From an uncultured Aquimarina sp. (lineage in GTDB: Bacteria > Bacteroidota > Bacteroidia > Flavobacteriales > Flavobacteriaceae), in assembly GCA_947499005.1 (NCBI GenBank), contig CANMML010000004.1:62001-126000 (forward strand): a stretch of DNA of 64,000 nucleotides, read 5' to 3'. The position numbers were made by a program, and so were the translations under genes. The notes below the pieces were generated by a model. It was not told the DNA's origin. It made no database searches and was given only the letters and a program-made list of their open reading frames with translations. This document shows, piece by piece, positions 1 to 8,439 of this stretch (position 1 is its first letter; every line of letters begins with the position of its first letter).

Positions 1-582
1 ATACCCGCAAATGCATTCACCATAAATGCTTATTTAATCGGATCGGTATTCGAAGTTTTTATGTTGTCTTCGGCATTAGCAGATCGTTACAAGCAATTAA
101 AAAGAGCACGTATACAATTAGAAAAGGAAATCTCATTGAAAGAGAAAGAGCTTGTTAATAAAGACGATAAAATCTCGTCCTTGTCTTTAGAAACGTTAAA
201 ATATATAAAGACTAAGCAATTTATAACCGAAGAGCTTAAAAAAGTAGATAAGGCACAAGAAGGCATAACAGTTAAGGAAGTACTTGCTAGTTTACAAGCC
301 GATAAAATAGAGGATAAAAAATTAGAGATTTTAAAAAAAGATATCGATGCGTTAAACTTAGAGTACATGGCCAAACTTAAATTAGTTTATCCCAAGCTAA
401 CAAAAAGCGATATGGAATTGGCTTCGTTTATGTTATTAGGACTTACAAGAAGAGAGATAGCTTTACTGAGAAATACTTCCTTTGATGCTGTTAAAAAAAG
501 CATTCATCGTTTTCGTAAAAAAATAGATATAAAGCCCGAAGAAACTTTAGAAGAATTTATTACTTCTTTGGGCAAAGAATGA
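1..582 (+). CDS. 7TMR-DISM type sensor/regulator with C-terminal HTH, 5' end outside window
   Basis: The reading frame is open from base 1, so this is the C-terminal part of a longer gene; the ATG at 61 is internal. The first residues (GSVFEVFMLSSALADRYKQ) match the characteristic end of the 7TMR-DISM seven-helix domain, in which the last membrane helix runs into LsxALADR. A coiled coil of about 80 residues follows, then a LuxR/sigma-region-4-like helix-turn-helix near the end (LTKSDMELASFMLLGLTRRE, then a recognition helix with VKKSIHRFRKK). Flavobacterial proteins of this design usually start with a periplasmic ligand-binding or TPR region, which would lie upstream. Role as a membrane-tethered transcription regulator is inferred. 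Confidence 0.75.
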   Translation: MPANAFTINAYLIGSVFEVFMLSSALADRYKQLKRARIQLEKEISLKEKELVNKDDKISSLSLETLKYIKTKQFITEELKKVDKAQEGITVKEVLASLQADKIEDKKLEILKKDIDALNLEYMAKLKLVYPKLTKSDMELASFMLLGLTRREIALLRNTSFDAVKKSIHRFRKKIDIKPEETLEEFITSLGKE

Positions 583-759
583 TGTCATCGATTATTTTGT
601 ATTTGTAAAATAGACTATGACTTTTCCATCGTATTGCTAAGATCGTAGCAAAATATAAATAGGAGTACCTCTTAATTTTAGAAATAACGTAAGAAATTAA
701 TAACTTTTCATTTATTTGAGTAATTTACAAGCTATTGAAATACAATATTATATTAATAT

Positions 760-1314
760 ATGGAGATCAACATTCAAAAACTTGTAGACGATGTATCTAG
801 TCCTACAGCAGTTTGTGTACTAGATTCAGAAATTAATGATCCTCAAAGTCGTAAAAACTATGTTTCCTACGCATTACTCAACCTAGTACGTCAGTGTGTT
901 TCGAAAGAGCTTTATGATCCTTATATTCATATAAAAGATATTACAGGACGTTTATATTTCAATGATCGCTTGCATATTATTAAAGATGAAATGTTGCCTG
1001 TAGCGATTTTAGATCGAGGGACTTACGAAGTTCATTTTGTTCAAAATCAAGATTCTATGTTGGTTAGCTCCTGTGGAGAAACCCCTTATTTAGCAAATAA
1101 AAACACCGTTTTAAATCAGATAAACTTTACAGGAGATGGTGAGCTTACAGATAAAGCATTCATAGGTGCCTCTAAAATTATTATCAATAAAATTAAAGAA
1201 AAGCAAGGAGTACCCTTGGATAGCTTGGGAGATACAAATTTAGTCGTCCACTATCATGATACTTTAAAAAAAGAATGGCATTTGACTTTTTTTGAGAAAA
1301 GTTTCGAGAGTTAG
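760..1314 (+). CDS. Hypothetical protein, 184 aa
   Basis: I do not recognise this protein. It is soluble, with no signal peptide or membrane segment, and of mixed alpha/beta composition. The frame has normal codon usage and no overlapping alternative. It is preceded by a 177-base AT-rich gap and followed by a 317-base gap, so it is probably transcribed alone. The ATG follows a TTGAAATACAATATTATATT stretch that could hold a promoter, but no clear TANNTTTG box is visible. A lineage-restricted protein is the best description. Confidence 0.6.
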   Translation: MEINIQKLVDDVSSPTAVCVLDSEINDPQSRKNYVSYALLNLVRQCVSKELYDPYIHIKDITGRLYFNDRLHIIKDEMLPVAILDRGTYEVHFVQNQDSMLVSSCGETPYLANKNTVLNQINFTGDGELTDKAFIGASKIIINKIKEKQGVPLDSLGDTNLVVHYHDTLKKEWHLTFFEKSFES

Positions 1315-1417
1315 TTATCCAGTGTAAAGGATGCAACTTTTTTAGTATGTGAGTTCTTTGTATATCTAAATAAGGTACTAAGTACAGGAAGATCTATAAT
1401 TTTGATTACGATTGAAC

Positions 1418-1491
1418 GTCTTTTTCTATTTTCTAACTTATAACTATAAGCTAGATGAATCTATATAAAGCCTACAGCTTAAAGCTTAATG
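1418..1491 (+). repeat. Dispersed intergenic repeat, copy A
   Basis: A 23-base word (1418-1440) and a downstream word with AGCTTAAAGCTTAATG recur in the same order and orientation at 54214-54307, also between genes. Between the words both copies contain variable runs of short AAGCT/TAAGC words. The copies have diverged, so this looks like an old non-coding repeat family. It fills the otherwise empty 1315-1631 gap. Confidence 0.65.
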
Positions 1492-1631
1492 TCTTCTATT
1501 ACCTCTTAATAAAATCGTTTACTCATAAAAGCTAGGTATTGCTTTCTCAATTATAGTTTTTCACACATTTGTTTTGTTTAATCATTTTAAATATAGCATC
1601 TTAGTTGGAGTAGTAACCAAAATGATAAACT

Positions 1632-3464
1632 ATGAGTAGTACTTTAAATCAAACGATAAGTAGTATTTCACCAACAAGTGGAAGTCTTACAGGTGGGCAA
1701 ACTATCACCATCACGGGAACAGGTTTTTCAGGAACTTCACCAAGCATCAATTTTGGAGCTGCTGGAGGAAGTAATATTACCGTAGTTTCTGATACCGAAA
1801 TTACAGTCACCAATCCAAATGTTTCAGCACCGATTTCCGTAAAAGTAGATGTGCTTTTTAAGGGTGTAGCTACTAAGGCAGGAACATTTGATTATCGTGC
1901 TCCTGTCATTACAAGTATATCGCCGAAAACTACCAATATTAATGGATCAAAGACGATTACGATTAATGGGAAGTACTTTACAGGAACTCAAGCTGTTAAT
2001 TTTGGCGCTATGGGAGGAGGCAATGTAAAAGTGATTTCGGATAGTAAAATTACAGTGACTAATCCTAATAGCCCCAAGTCACAAATTGTTGATGTAGTGG
2101 TGATTACTCAAAATAATGCTTCAGTACGTACTTCTAATACTAAGTTTTCTTATACTAGTCTTGCAAATAATGGAGTTCCGTTTTTGTTTAAAACTACTAC
2201 TAAAAAGGTATTTATTCACTTCTTAGGAGCAAAGACGATAGATGGATTTTATTACGATAAGAATTCAAATAAGCAGACGCTAGCTGTAGATACGGCTTAT
2301 AAATTATCAGATATTTCAAATTTAACCTCTTTTAATCCTAAATTACCGTCAGGAACTCCAGGAGTAGTAGTTAAAGCTTTTTCAGGAAGAATTTATGTAA
2401 GTCTCAATAAAAAATTAAAATGCCTAGGTTCTGGTTATACACCAGCAGCAGGAACTTCAAGCGATCCTAATTATAAGGTATATTATCAATATTTTGAGCC
2501 GACAGTTGTAGACTCACAGCTTAATGTTGATTTATCATACATTGATTTTACAGCTTTCTCCCTTTCCTTATTCGCAAAAAATGCTCCTTATGCTACTAAT
2601 GGAACCCAAAAAAGTACGTCTAGTTTAGCATTGGTGAAAGCAGCGGCTGCGGCAGCTTCTTCGACAAATGCTTCAGTGTTACCTTCAAGTAATAAAATGT
2701 TACCAAGCTCAAAATTTGCGAGAGTAATAAGCCCTCAATTAAGTGCTAGTAGTATGTATCATGATTTCACAAATTACCTGAAGACGTTTTTAGCAGGAAA
2801 ACAAGTTACTATAAAAGGAATTTATGCGGGTACAAATAAGCAGCCATCCTCTAGTCCAGAAACTCAAGCACAAAGCTATGATTACACGGGGACTTTTGCG
2901 ACTAATGGGTCGATAACACTGTCACCTAATTCAGATTCTGGAAATGGGAAAGCGAATGGAGTACCTACAGCACAACAAGGTACGGGAGTTGGAAATGCGA
3001 CAGGCAATATCGTTATTTCGTTTAGTGATCTAAATAGTCCTATCGGAGTTTATGGATGTAATGCTCCGTATACATTAGGAAGTAACCCTAAAACAAAAGG
3101 AATTACGAATGACTTTTATGGCCAAGTAGTAGGCGACGTTTATGCTGGTTTGAATTTTGGTTTTATAGGGAGTACCGTTGCTTTTGGTTCAACGACTATA
3201 GGAGATTTGTCTAGTACAGCATGGTGGGGAGGAACATTGCCTGATGGTAGTATCATTCAGCCAAAAGATTCACCAGGAGGAAAAGGCATTTACTTTAAAA
3301 AAGCACAACCTGCAAATGATGATTATTATAACTCATACTCAGGTAATATTAGTGATTTAACAACGGGTTATGGCTTTCCTCTTCAAGATCGTTTAGGACA
3401 AAACCTATTAACATTAAATACTTCTGTAGATTCAAATGCTTATCTAGAGATAGATATAGATTAA
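1632..3464 (+). CDS. IPT/TIG domains plus GH64-like beta-1,3-glucanase domain
   Basis: Two tandem IPT/TIG beta-sandwich repeats (about residues 8-88 and 90-173) begin with the typical ISSISPTSGSLTGGQTITI and ITSISPKTTNINGSKTITI patterns. The rest (about 178-610) resembles the GH64 / thaumatin-like beta-1,3-glucanase fold: a VYVSLNKKL segment, DPNYKVYYQYFEPT, a Leu-Ser-Tyr-Ile-Asp-Phe strand, and a C-terminal YGFPLQDRLGQNLLTLNT followed by an acidic strand. An Ala/Ser-rich linker (about 335-365) sits inside it. There is no signal peptide or lipobox and no C-terminal sorting domain, which is odd for an enzyme on a polymeric substrate. It may be an intracellular or non-classically exported laminarin-type enzyme or a non-catalytic homologue; the catalytic Glu/Asp pair was not assigned. 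Confidence 0.7.
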   Translation: MSSTLNQTISSISPTSGSLTGGQTITITGTGFSGTSPSINFGAAGGSNITVVSDTEITVTNPNVSAPISVKVDVLFKGVATKAGTFDYRAPVITSISPKTTNINGSKTITINGKYFTGTQAVNFGAMGGGNVKVISDSKITVTNPNSPKSQIVDVVVITQNNASVRTSNTKFSYTSLANNGVPFLFKTTTKKVFIHFLGAKTIDGFYYDKNSNKQTLAVDTAYKLSDISNLTSFNPKLPSGTPGVVVKAFSGRIYVSLNKKLKCLGSGYTPAAGTSSDPNYKVYYQYFEPTVVDSQLNVDLSYIDFTAFSLSLFAKNAPYATNGTQKSTSSLALVKAAAAAASSTNASVLPSSNKMLPSSKFARVISPQLSASSMYHDFTNYLKTFLAGKQVTIKGIYAGTNKQPSSSPETQAQSYDYTGTFATNGSITLSPNSDSGNGKANGVPTAQQGTGVGNATGNIVISFSDLNSPIGVYGCNAPYTLGSNPKTKGITNDFYGQVVGDVYAGLNFGFIGSTVAFGSTTIGDLSSTAWWGGTLPDGSIIQPKDSPGGKGIYFKKAQPANDDYYNSYSGNISDLTTGYGFPLQDRLGQNLLTLNTSVDSNAYLEIDID

Positions 3465-3596
3465 GTATAAAATAATTCAATTTGAAAGAAAGGTGATTAC
3501 GTAGTTATTACTAATATTCAGGACAATGCAACTCATAACCCCTTTTCAGAATAATTTCATTTAACTTTTTTGGGACGAAATCATATTTTTTTGGGA

Positions 3597-3671
3597 CGTC
3601 ATGCTGAATTTATTTCAGCATCACATAATAAGAAAAAGCTAGTGGGATGCTGAAATAAATTCAGCATGACG
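3597..3671. repeat. REP-like perfect 26-bp inverted repeat
   Basis: The arms at 3597-3622 and 3646-3671 are exact reverse complements (26 of 26), separated by 23 bases. Each arm is itself nearly palindromic around TGCTGAA...TTCAGCA, so it can fold as one long or two short hairpins. The CGTCATGCTGAA...TTCAGCATC word is, from memory, a common extragenic palindrome of flavobacterial genomes. It lies in the 331-base gap between the GH64-like gene and the next gene. Confidence 0.8.
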
Positions 3672-3729
3672 AAACTTCAAAGAAATTTCTTCAATACAAG
3701 TAGTTTTACTTTTAAATGAAATTGACCTG

Positions 3730-3768
3730 CCCCAGTTCAGAATCTTTTGAACTTGGGGTTATTTTCTT
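3730..3768 (+). terminator. Probable hairpin terminator
   Basis: A stem formed by CCCCAGTTCA and TGAACTTGGGG (one bulged base, 8-base loop) is followed by TTATTTTCTT. It could end transcription from the GH64-like gene about 270 bases upstream. The T-tract is imperfect, so the call is moderate. Confidence 0.5.
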
Positions 3769-3795
3769 AAATAGTTATACATTTAAGCAAACTTT

Positions 3796-4305
3796 ATGAA
3801 TATGACATTACAAGATATTATCAATTGGTTTGGAAATCATCCCAAACTTATTTTGAATTATTTTATTGGATTTATCATTGTTTCATTGTTAGGGTTACTT
3901 TTTTTTAAGCCTCAACATTTTAAAAATCCACTGAAATATTTTTATAGTATTATTGTGTATGGAGTAGCAATACCAGGCTTATTATCCGTTGTTTTACTTA
4001 TTTATGGGTTCTTTTTTCTACGATTAAATTTATTGAATGTAGATGTACTCTCTTATTTCACACCCATTATTGGATGTATTATCACATTAATAATCGTCAA
4101 TAAAACGATTCCTATGCGATTGATCCCTGGGTTTAAAAATTTGACAGGATTATTTGTAATGATTTTGATAACATTCTTTATCACTTATATGATTCAGAAA
4201 ATGTTTTTTGGAGTTATTTTTATAGGAAGCTTTATACACTTATTACTATTGTTTTTAGGGTTATTAATTATCTTAAAACTAGCTTGGAATAGGTTTGTGA
4301 AGTAG
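3796..4305 (+). CDS. Small polytopic membrane protein, 169 aa
   Basis: Not recognised as a named family. About five hydrophobic segments fill the chain (near residues 18-38, 50-75, 85-103, 115-135 and 138-160), with short polar loops and a basic C-terminus (WNRFVK). No catalytic motif is visible. It follows a terminator-like hairpin and precedes an unrelated soluble protein by 41 bases. An inner-membrane location is inferred from hydrophobicity only. Confidence 0.6.
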   Translation: MNMTLQDIINWFGNHPKLILNYFIGFIIVSLLGLLFFKPQHFKNPLKYFYSIIVYGVAIPGLLSVVLLIYGFFFLRLNLLNVDVLSYFTPIIGCIITLIIVNKTIPMRLIPGFKNLTGLFVMILITFFITYMIQKMFFGVIFIGSFIHLLLLFLGLLIILKLAWNRFVK

Positions 4306-4346
4306 TATTGGCTTATATATGAAAGTGAGTAGCTAAAATAAAATAA

Positions 4347-4892
4347 GTGATTTTAGAAGAAAAGAATATTATTGATATTAGACTTGATAAGATAATAGGG
4401 AAACCTATTAAATTCGATATCAATAATAGATACAGCGTAGGTAGTAAGTCTTTTTTCTTAAAATCATTTGATTCTGAAAATAGTAATTACGTTGATTTAA
4501 AAATTGATTCTAAATGTAATTTCCAAAAATATACAAATGGAATTTTGATGCGAATTAATTACTCTAATAAGATTAATGCTGTAGCAATTAGATATAATGA
4601 TATTGGCAAAATTGAGTTGATTAGAGGAGAAGAAAGCATTAGTCCTTATTTCTTTTCACCAATGAAAATTTTACTCAAACTAAATGTACCTATTAGATAT
4701 GCAAGATATTTTGGACTAAGACATAGTGAATACCAAATTTCTGATACAGAATTAAAAATTTTCACAAAAGACATTAAGATCAAGTTAGTTACTAATGGTT
4801 TTGATTTTGAAAATCAATTACCTTTTTTTGAGAGTTTAAACTTAAATAACAAACTTAAAATAATAAAAAAGCCCACTTACAAAATCATGTAA
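4347..4892 (+). CDS. Hypothetical protein with GTG start, 181 aa
   Basis: I do not recognise this protein. It is soluble, rich in Asn, Ile and Lys, and looks mostly beta-stranded, without cysteines that suggest metal binding. The proposed start is GTG; the first ATG is far inside the conserved-looking frame. It could be co-transcribed with the preceding membrane protein. The 262-base AT-rich gap downstream separates it from the next operon and shows no further gene. Confidence 0.5.
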   Translation: MILEEKNIIDIRLDKIIGKPIKFDINNRYSVGSKSFFLKSFDSENSNYVDLKIDSKCNFQKYTNGILMRINYSNKINAVAIRYNDIGKIELIRGEESISPYFFSPMKILLKLNVPIRYARYFGLRHSEYQISDTELKIFTKDIKIKLVTNGFDFENQLPFFESLNLNNKLKIIKKPTYKIM

Positions 4893-5154
4893 ATCCAATG
4901 CTTTTTAGTGTTTTGAGTTAAGAGAGTTTTTGTATTTACAAGATAGACGCTACAAATTTTCTTATTTTACATATTTAAAATTTATAAAATAGAAAGTGTA
5001 ATACGCTGTGTTTTAATAAAAACAACTAACTTTTTTAAGTATAGAGATTTAAATTTAACGATACACATTATTGAACATACACATAACGAAACACAAACAG
5101 AGAATTTAGTTTTATACCCCTATTTTTTTTAAGTTTGTTAAAACTCGCTAGATT

Positions 5155-5850
5155 ATGCTTAAAAACCTGAAATCCCTTTTTATTGTTCAAGATGATGAGC
5201 AAGAGAAAAAGGAAAATAATACGAGTCCCGATGGTACACCTTCAGAAAAAGAACCATCAACGAATACAGAACAAAAATCTAAAATAGTTAGTAACAATGC
5301 AGCCAATACAAAGCCTTTATCAAATACAGGTGGAGTCATTGATGCTAAGATTGTAGAAAAATTACTTCAAGCAATAGAGAAAAACAATCTAGAAGGATTC
5401 GACTATTTAGAATATAAAAAGTCATTGAAGGCACTAGAAAAAATGCCTATGGATGAAGCTACAAAGTTTCGTTCAGCATTTGCAACAGCGGCTACAATGG
5501 GGGTGACCTTAGATAAATTGTTAGATACTGTCAAATTTTATATCGGTATTCTAGATAAAGAAAATGATCAGTTTGTAGGAGCTTTTAAAAGCCAGTTTAA
5601 CGATAAAGTATCGGGTAGAGAAAGAGAGGTAACTCAATTTGAGCAGATTATTGCTGAAAAGTCAAAGCAAATTCAACAATTAACAGCAGAAATAACAAAG
5701 CACCAAACTCAAATTCAAGAATTAAAGCAGAAATTAGAAGAGGATAATTCTAAAATTCAAAAGACACAGAATGATTTTCAATTATCGTATACTCATCTAA
5801 AAAAGCAATTTGAGGACGACGTAACTAAAATGCAACAATACTTAAAATAA
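5155..5850 (+). CDS. Coiled-coil protein heading the transporter/PspA-like operon
   Basis: A cytosolic protein of 231 residues with no membrane segment. After a short N-terminal helix there is a polar, probably disordered stretch (about 18-60), a helical region (about 63-140), and a long coiled coil (about 145-231) with Gln/Lys/Glu heptads. It is the first gene of a co-directional cluster and is separated by one base from the two-TM PspA-like gene, so the products are probably made together. I do not know a named family; a scaffold or partner of the next protein is an inference from context. Confidence 0.6.
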   Translation: MLKNLKSLFIVQDDEQEKKENNTSPDGTPSEKEPSTNTEQKSKIVSNNAANTKPLSNTGGVIDAKIVEKLLQAIEKNNLEGFDYLEYKKSLKALEKMPMDEATKFRSAFATAATMGVTLDKLLDTVKFYIGILDKENDQFVGAFKSQFNDKVSGREREVTQFEQIIAEKSKQIQQLTAEITKHQTQIQELKQKLEEDNSKIQKTQNDFQLSYTHLKKQFEDDVTKMQQYLK

Positions 5851-5851
5851 G

Positions 5852-6865
5852 ATGGACAACACTTCACTTAAACCAAAGTCTTTTTGGGAAAAACCAGAAG
5901 GGAAAACGGGAATGCTATTCACAGCTTTATTGGGCGGAGGAGCATTATATGGCTTGTATAAAATTTTACCATATTTAATAGAAATTGTAGAAAACACCTT
6001 GTATTTAGGGGTGTTGTTAGCTGTTTTAGGAGCTTTAATCTATATGATTTTAGACCCTAAAATGCGAAACCTAATTTTCTATATGTATAAATCTTTTATG
6101 CGTTGGATTACAGGTATTTTTATTCAGATTGACCCTATAGGAATTCTTAAAAGTTATGTAGATGATCTTAAGGATAATTTGAAAAAAATGAACAAGCAAA
6201 TATCTGTTCTTAAAGGTCAAATGAAGCGTTTACAGCAGATCATGGCTGAAAACAAGAAGAGTATCAATAGTAATCTAAAACTTGCGAGTGCTGCTAAAGA
6301 AAGAGACAAGCAAGGGATTATGATTTTGAAATCTAGAAAAGCAGGGCGTTTAAAAGAATCGAATCTTAAATTAGATGGTCTTTATAAAAAGCTAGAAATA
6401 CTATATCGCGTTTTGTCAAAAATGTATGAAAATTCTGAAATAATGTTGGAAGATATAGAGGATCAGGTGATTGTTAAAGAGCAAGAACGAAAAGCGATCA
6501 GAGCCAGTCACTCCGCAATGAAATCTGCGATGAATATTATTTCGGGAAACAATGACAAAAAGGAAATGTTTGACAGAGCCTTGGAAGCTATTGCTGATGA
6601 TGTGAGTATGAAAATAGGTGAAATGGAGCGTTTCATGGAAATGTCTACAAACTTTATGGACTCTATTGATTTACAAAATGGAATTTTTGAAGAAGAAGGC
6701 CTTGAAATGTTAGAAAAATGGGAGAAAGAAGGCGTATCTTTTATTTTAGGAAGTCAAAAAGATGTATTGGTACATGATCAACATCAGGTAGATTTAGATG
6801 CACCAATTCTTAAAAACAAATCACACAATAACCAATATTCGGATTTATTTAATTTCGAAGACTAA
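5852..6865 (+). CDS. Two-TM coiled-coil protein resembling PspA/IM30 (ESCRT-III-like)
   Basis: Two hydrophobic helices near the N-terminus (about 19-41 and 48-68) are followed by a long helical region. From about residue 94 it follows the PspA/Vipp1 pattern: a DP...L...VDDLKDNL...K start, a long amphipathic coiled coil, and regularly spaced Ala/Glu/Lys positions to about residue 260. Classical PspA has an amphipathic N-terminal helix rather than two TM segments, so this would be a membrane-tethered variant. The C-terminal 60 residues are acidic and ungroupable. PspA-family proteins bind and remodel stressed inner membranes; applying that here is inference. It sits between the coiled-coil gene (1-base gap) and the OmpA-fused binding protein (21-base gap). 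Confidence 0.55.
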   Translation: MDNTSLKPKSFWEKPEGKTGMLFTALLGGGALYGLYKILPYLIEIVENTLYLGVLLAVLGALIYMILDPKMRNLIFYMYKSFMRWITGIFIQIDPIGILKSYVDDLKDNLKKMNKQISVLKGQMKRLQQIMAENKKSINSNLKLASAAKERDKQGIMILKSRKAGRLKESNLKLDGLYKKLEILYRVLSKMYENSEIMLEDIEDQVIVKEQERKAIRASHSAMKSAMNIISGNNDKKEMFDRALEAIADDVSMKIGEMERFMEMSTNFMDSIDLQNGIFEEEGLEMLEKWEKEGVSFILGSQKDVLVHDQHQVDLDAPILKNKSHNNQYSDLFNFED

Positions 6866-6886
6866 AACATAATTACTTAAACAATC

Positions 6887-8437
6887 ATGGCAAAAGCTAA
6901 ACTAACCCCGTTTTCTAAAATCTTAATTGTAGCAGCAATTGTAGGAGGGCTATATTATTTGTTAACCCAATTGAGGAATCCTTCAATAAAAAAGCAAATA
7001 GAAAAAGTAACTTCTATTCAAGGTAGTAAAGGGGAAACAAAAGAAGGATATAAAGAGGTTATTAATGTTGGAGTAGTAACTTGGGGAGGTTACGCTGGAG
7101 GACAATATTTTAACGAAGGATTTGAAGCCAATACAAAGTCTCGTTTTTATAAAGACTATGGATTTAAAGTGAATTTTGAAGTAATTGACGATTTTGATGC
7201 TTCTAGAGATGCTTTTAAAAATGGATCCATTGATCTTATGTGGGCTACTATAGATGCTTTCCCTACTGAAGTAGCAGGGTTAGCTCAGTTTCAACCACAA
7301 GTTGTTTTTCAAGCAGATTGGAGTCGAGGAGGAGATGCCATAGTAGCTTCTAGAGGAATTAATAAAGTAAGTGACTTAAGAGGTAAGAAAATCGCCGTAG
7401 CGCCTATGACACCTTCGCACTCGTTTCTAATATGGCTTTTAGAAGCAAGTGATATGAGTACTAAGGATGTTAAGATTATCGAAGTACCTAGTGCTATAGA
7501 TGCTGCTGATGCATTCAAAAGTAGTACTGTAGATGCTGCTGTTGTTTGGAGTCCAGATGATGCAGATTGTGTAGATAAAGTACCTGGTGCTAAAGTATTA
7601 GAAAGTACTAAAAATGCAACTCATATTATAGCAGATGTCTTTGTAGCTAAAAAAGAATTCATCGAAAAGAATAAAGAACAACTTCAAAAATTATACGAAG
7701 GTTGGATGATCGGAGCTTCGGAATTGAATAAGTCGGTAAGTAATAAAAAGAAAGCGGCTAAAATCTTAGCAGCAGGTTTATCACAACCAGAGGATTTTTG
7801 TTTCGATGCGATTAATAATGTAAGATTGGCAACTCATGGTGACAATATAGATTTCTTTGATTTAAATCCTAAATACAATGGAGTTACAGGAGAGGATTTA
7901 TATAACAAAATGAAGGTAAAATATAACAACTTAGGATTCTCCACAAAAGGAGCAAAGAGTTGGAGGTTATTATCAACAAAAGATTTAGTAAAAAGAACAA
8001 GTCTTTCAGGAACAGATCATAGTGCAGAAGGGCAAAAACAATTTACTGCGGTTAGTAAAAGTGTTGAGTATAAAGAATCTCTGGCGTCGAAAAAAGTGAG
8101 TATCAGCTTTAGAACTGGTGAATTTCAGTTAGGAGATAATGCAAAACAATTGATTGATCTTCAATTTACACCAATTGCAAAGGCCTTTGCCAATGCTCGT
8201 ATTCGAATCGAAGGAAATACAGATAATGTAGGAAATAGAAGTTCGAATATTGTGTTGTCAAAAAAGAGAGCGCAGTCCGTAGCAAATTACCTTATCAATC
8301 AACACCATATGCCTCGTAATAGGTTTATCATTCATGGTAATGGGCCAGATAAGCCAGTAAAGGGTTGCGAGCGTAATCAAAATAGTGAATGTAAATCTAA
8401 GAATAGAAGAACTGACTTTGAACTTGTAGTGGACTAA
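6887..8437 (+). CDS. ABC substrate-binding protein fused to OmpA-like domain
   Basis: Domain order: one N-terminal membrane segment (about 10-28) acting as an uncleaved anchor; a periplasmic binding domain of the NMT1/SsuA/TauA type (about 55-360) with INVGVVTWGG at its first strand, DLMWATIDAFP and DLRGKKIAVAP; a linker; and an OmpA C-terminal domain (about 405-516) with IEGNTDNVG (441-449) and NRRTDFEL (506-513), the Asp and Arg positions that hold diaminopimelate of peptidoglycan in this family. Ordinary binding proteins are free or lipidated; one tied to both inner membrane and cell wall is unusual. The permease starts 2 bases downstream, so it is surely the cognate binding protein. Substrate unknown; the fold group includes sulfonate, nitrate and pyrimidine-precursor binders. 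Confidence 0.85.
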   Translation: MAKAKLTPFSKILIVAAIVGGLYYLLTQLRNPSIKKQIEKVTSIQGSKGETKEGYKEVINVGVVTWGGYAGGQYFNEGFEANTKSRFYKDYGFKVNFEVIDDFDASRDAFKNGSIDLMWATIDAFPTEVAGLAQFQPQVVFQADWSRGGDAIVASRGINKVSDLRGKKIAVAPMTPSHSFLIWLLEASDMSTKDVKIIEVPSAIDAADAFKSSTVDAAVVWSPDDADCVDKVPGAKVLESTKNATHIIADVFVAKKEFIEKNKEQLQKLYEGWMIGASELNKSVSNKKKAAKILAAGLSQPEDFCFDAINNVRLATHGDNIDFFDLNPKYNGVTGEDLYNKMKVKYNNLGFSTKGAKSWRLLSTKDLVKRTSLSGTDHSAEGQKQFTAVSKSVEYKESLASKKVSISFRTGEFQLGDNAKQLIDLQFTPIAKAFANARIRIEGNTDNVGNRSSNIVLSKKRAQSVANYLINQHHMPRNRFIIHGNGPDKPVKGCERNQNSECKSKNRRTDFELVVD

Positions 8438-8439
8438 TT

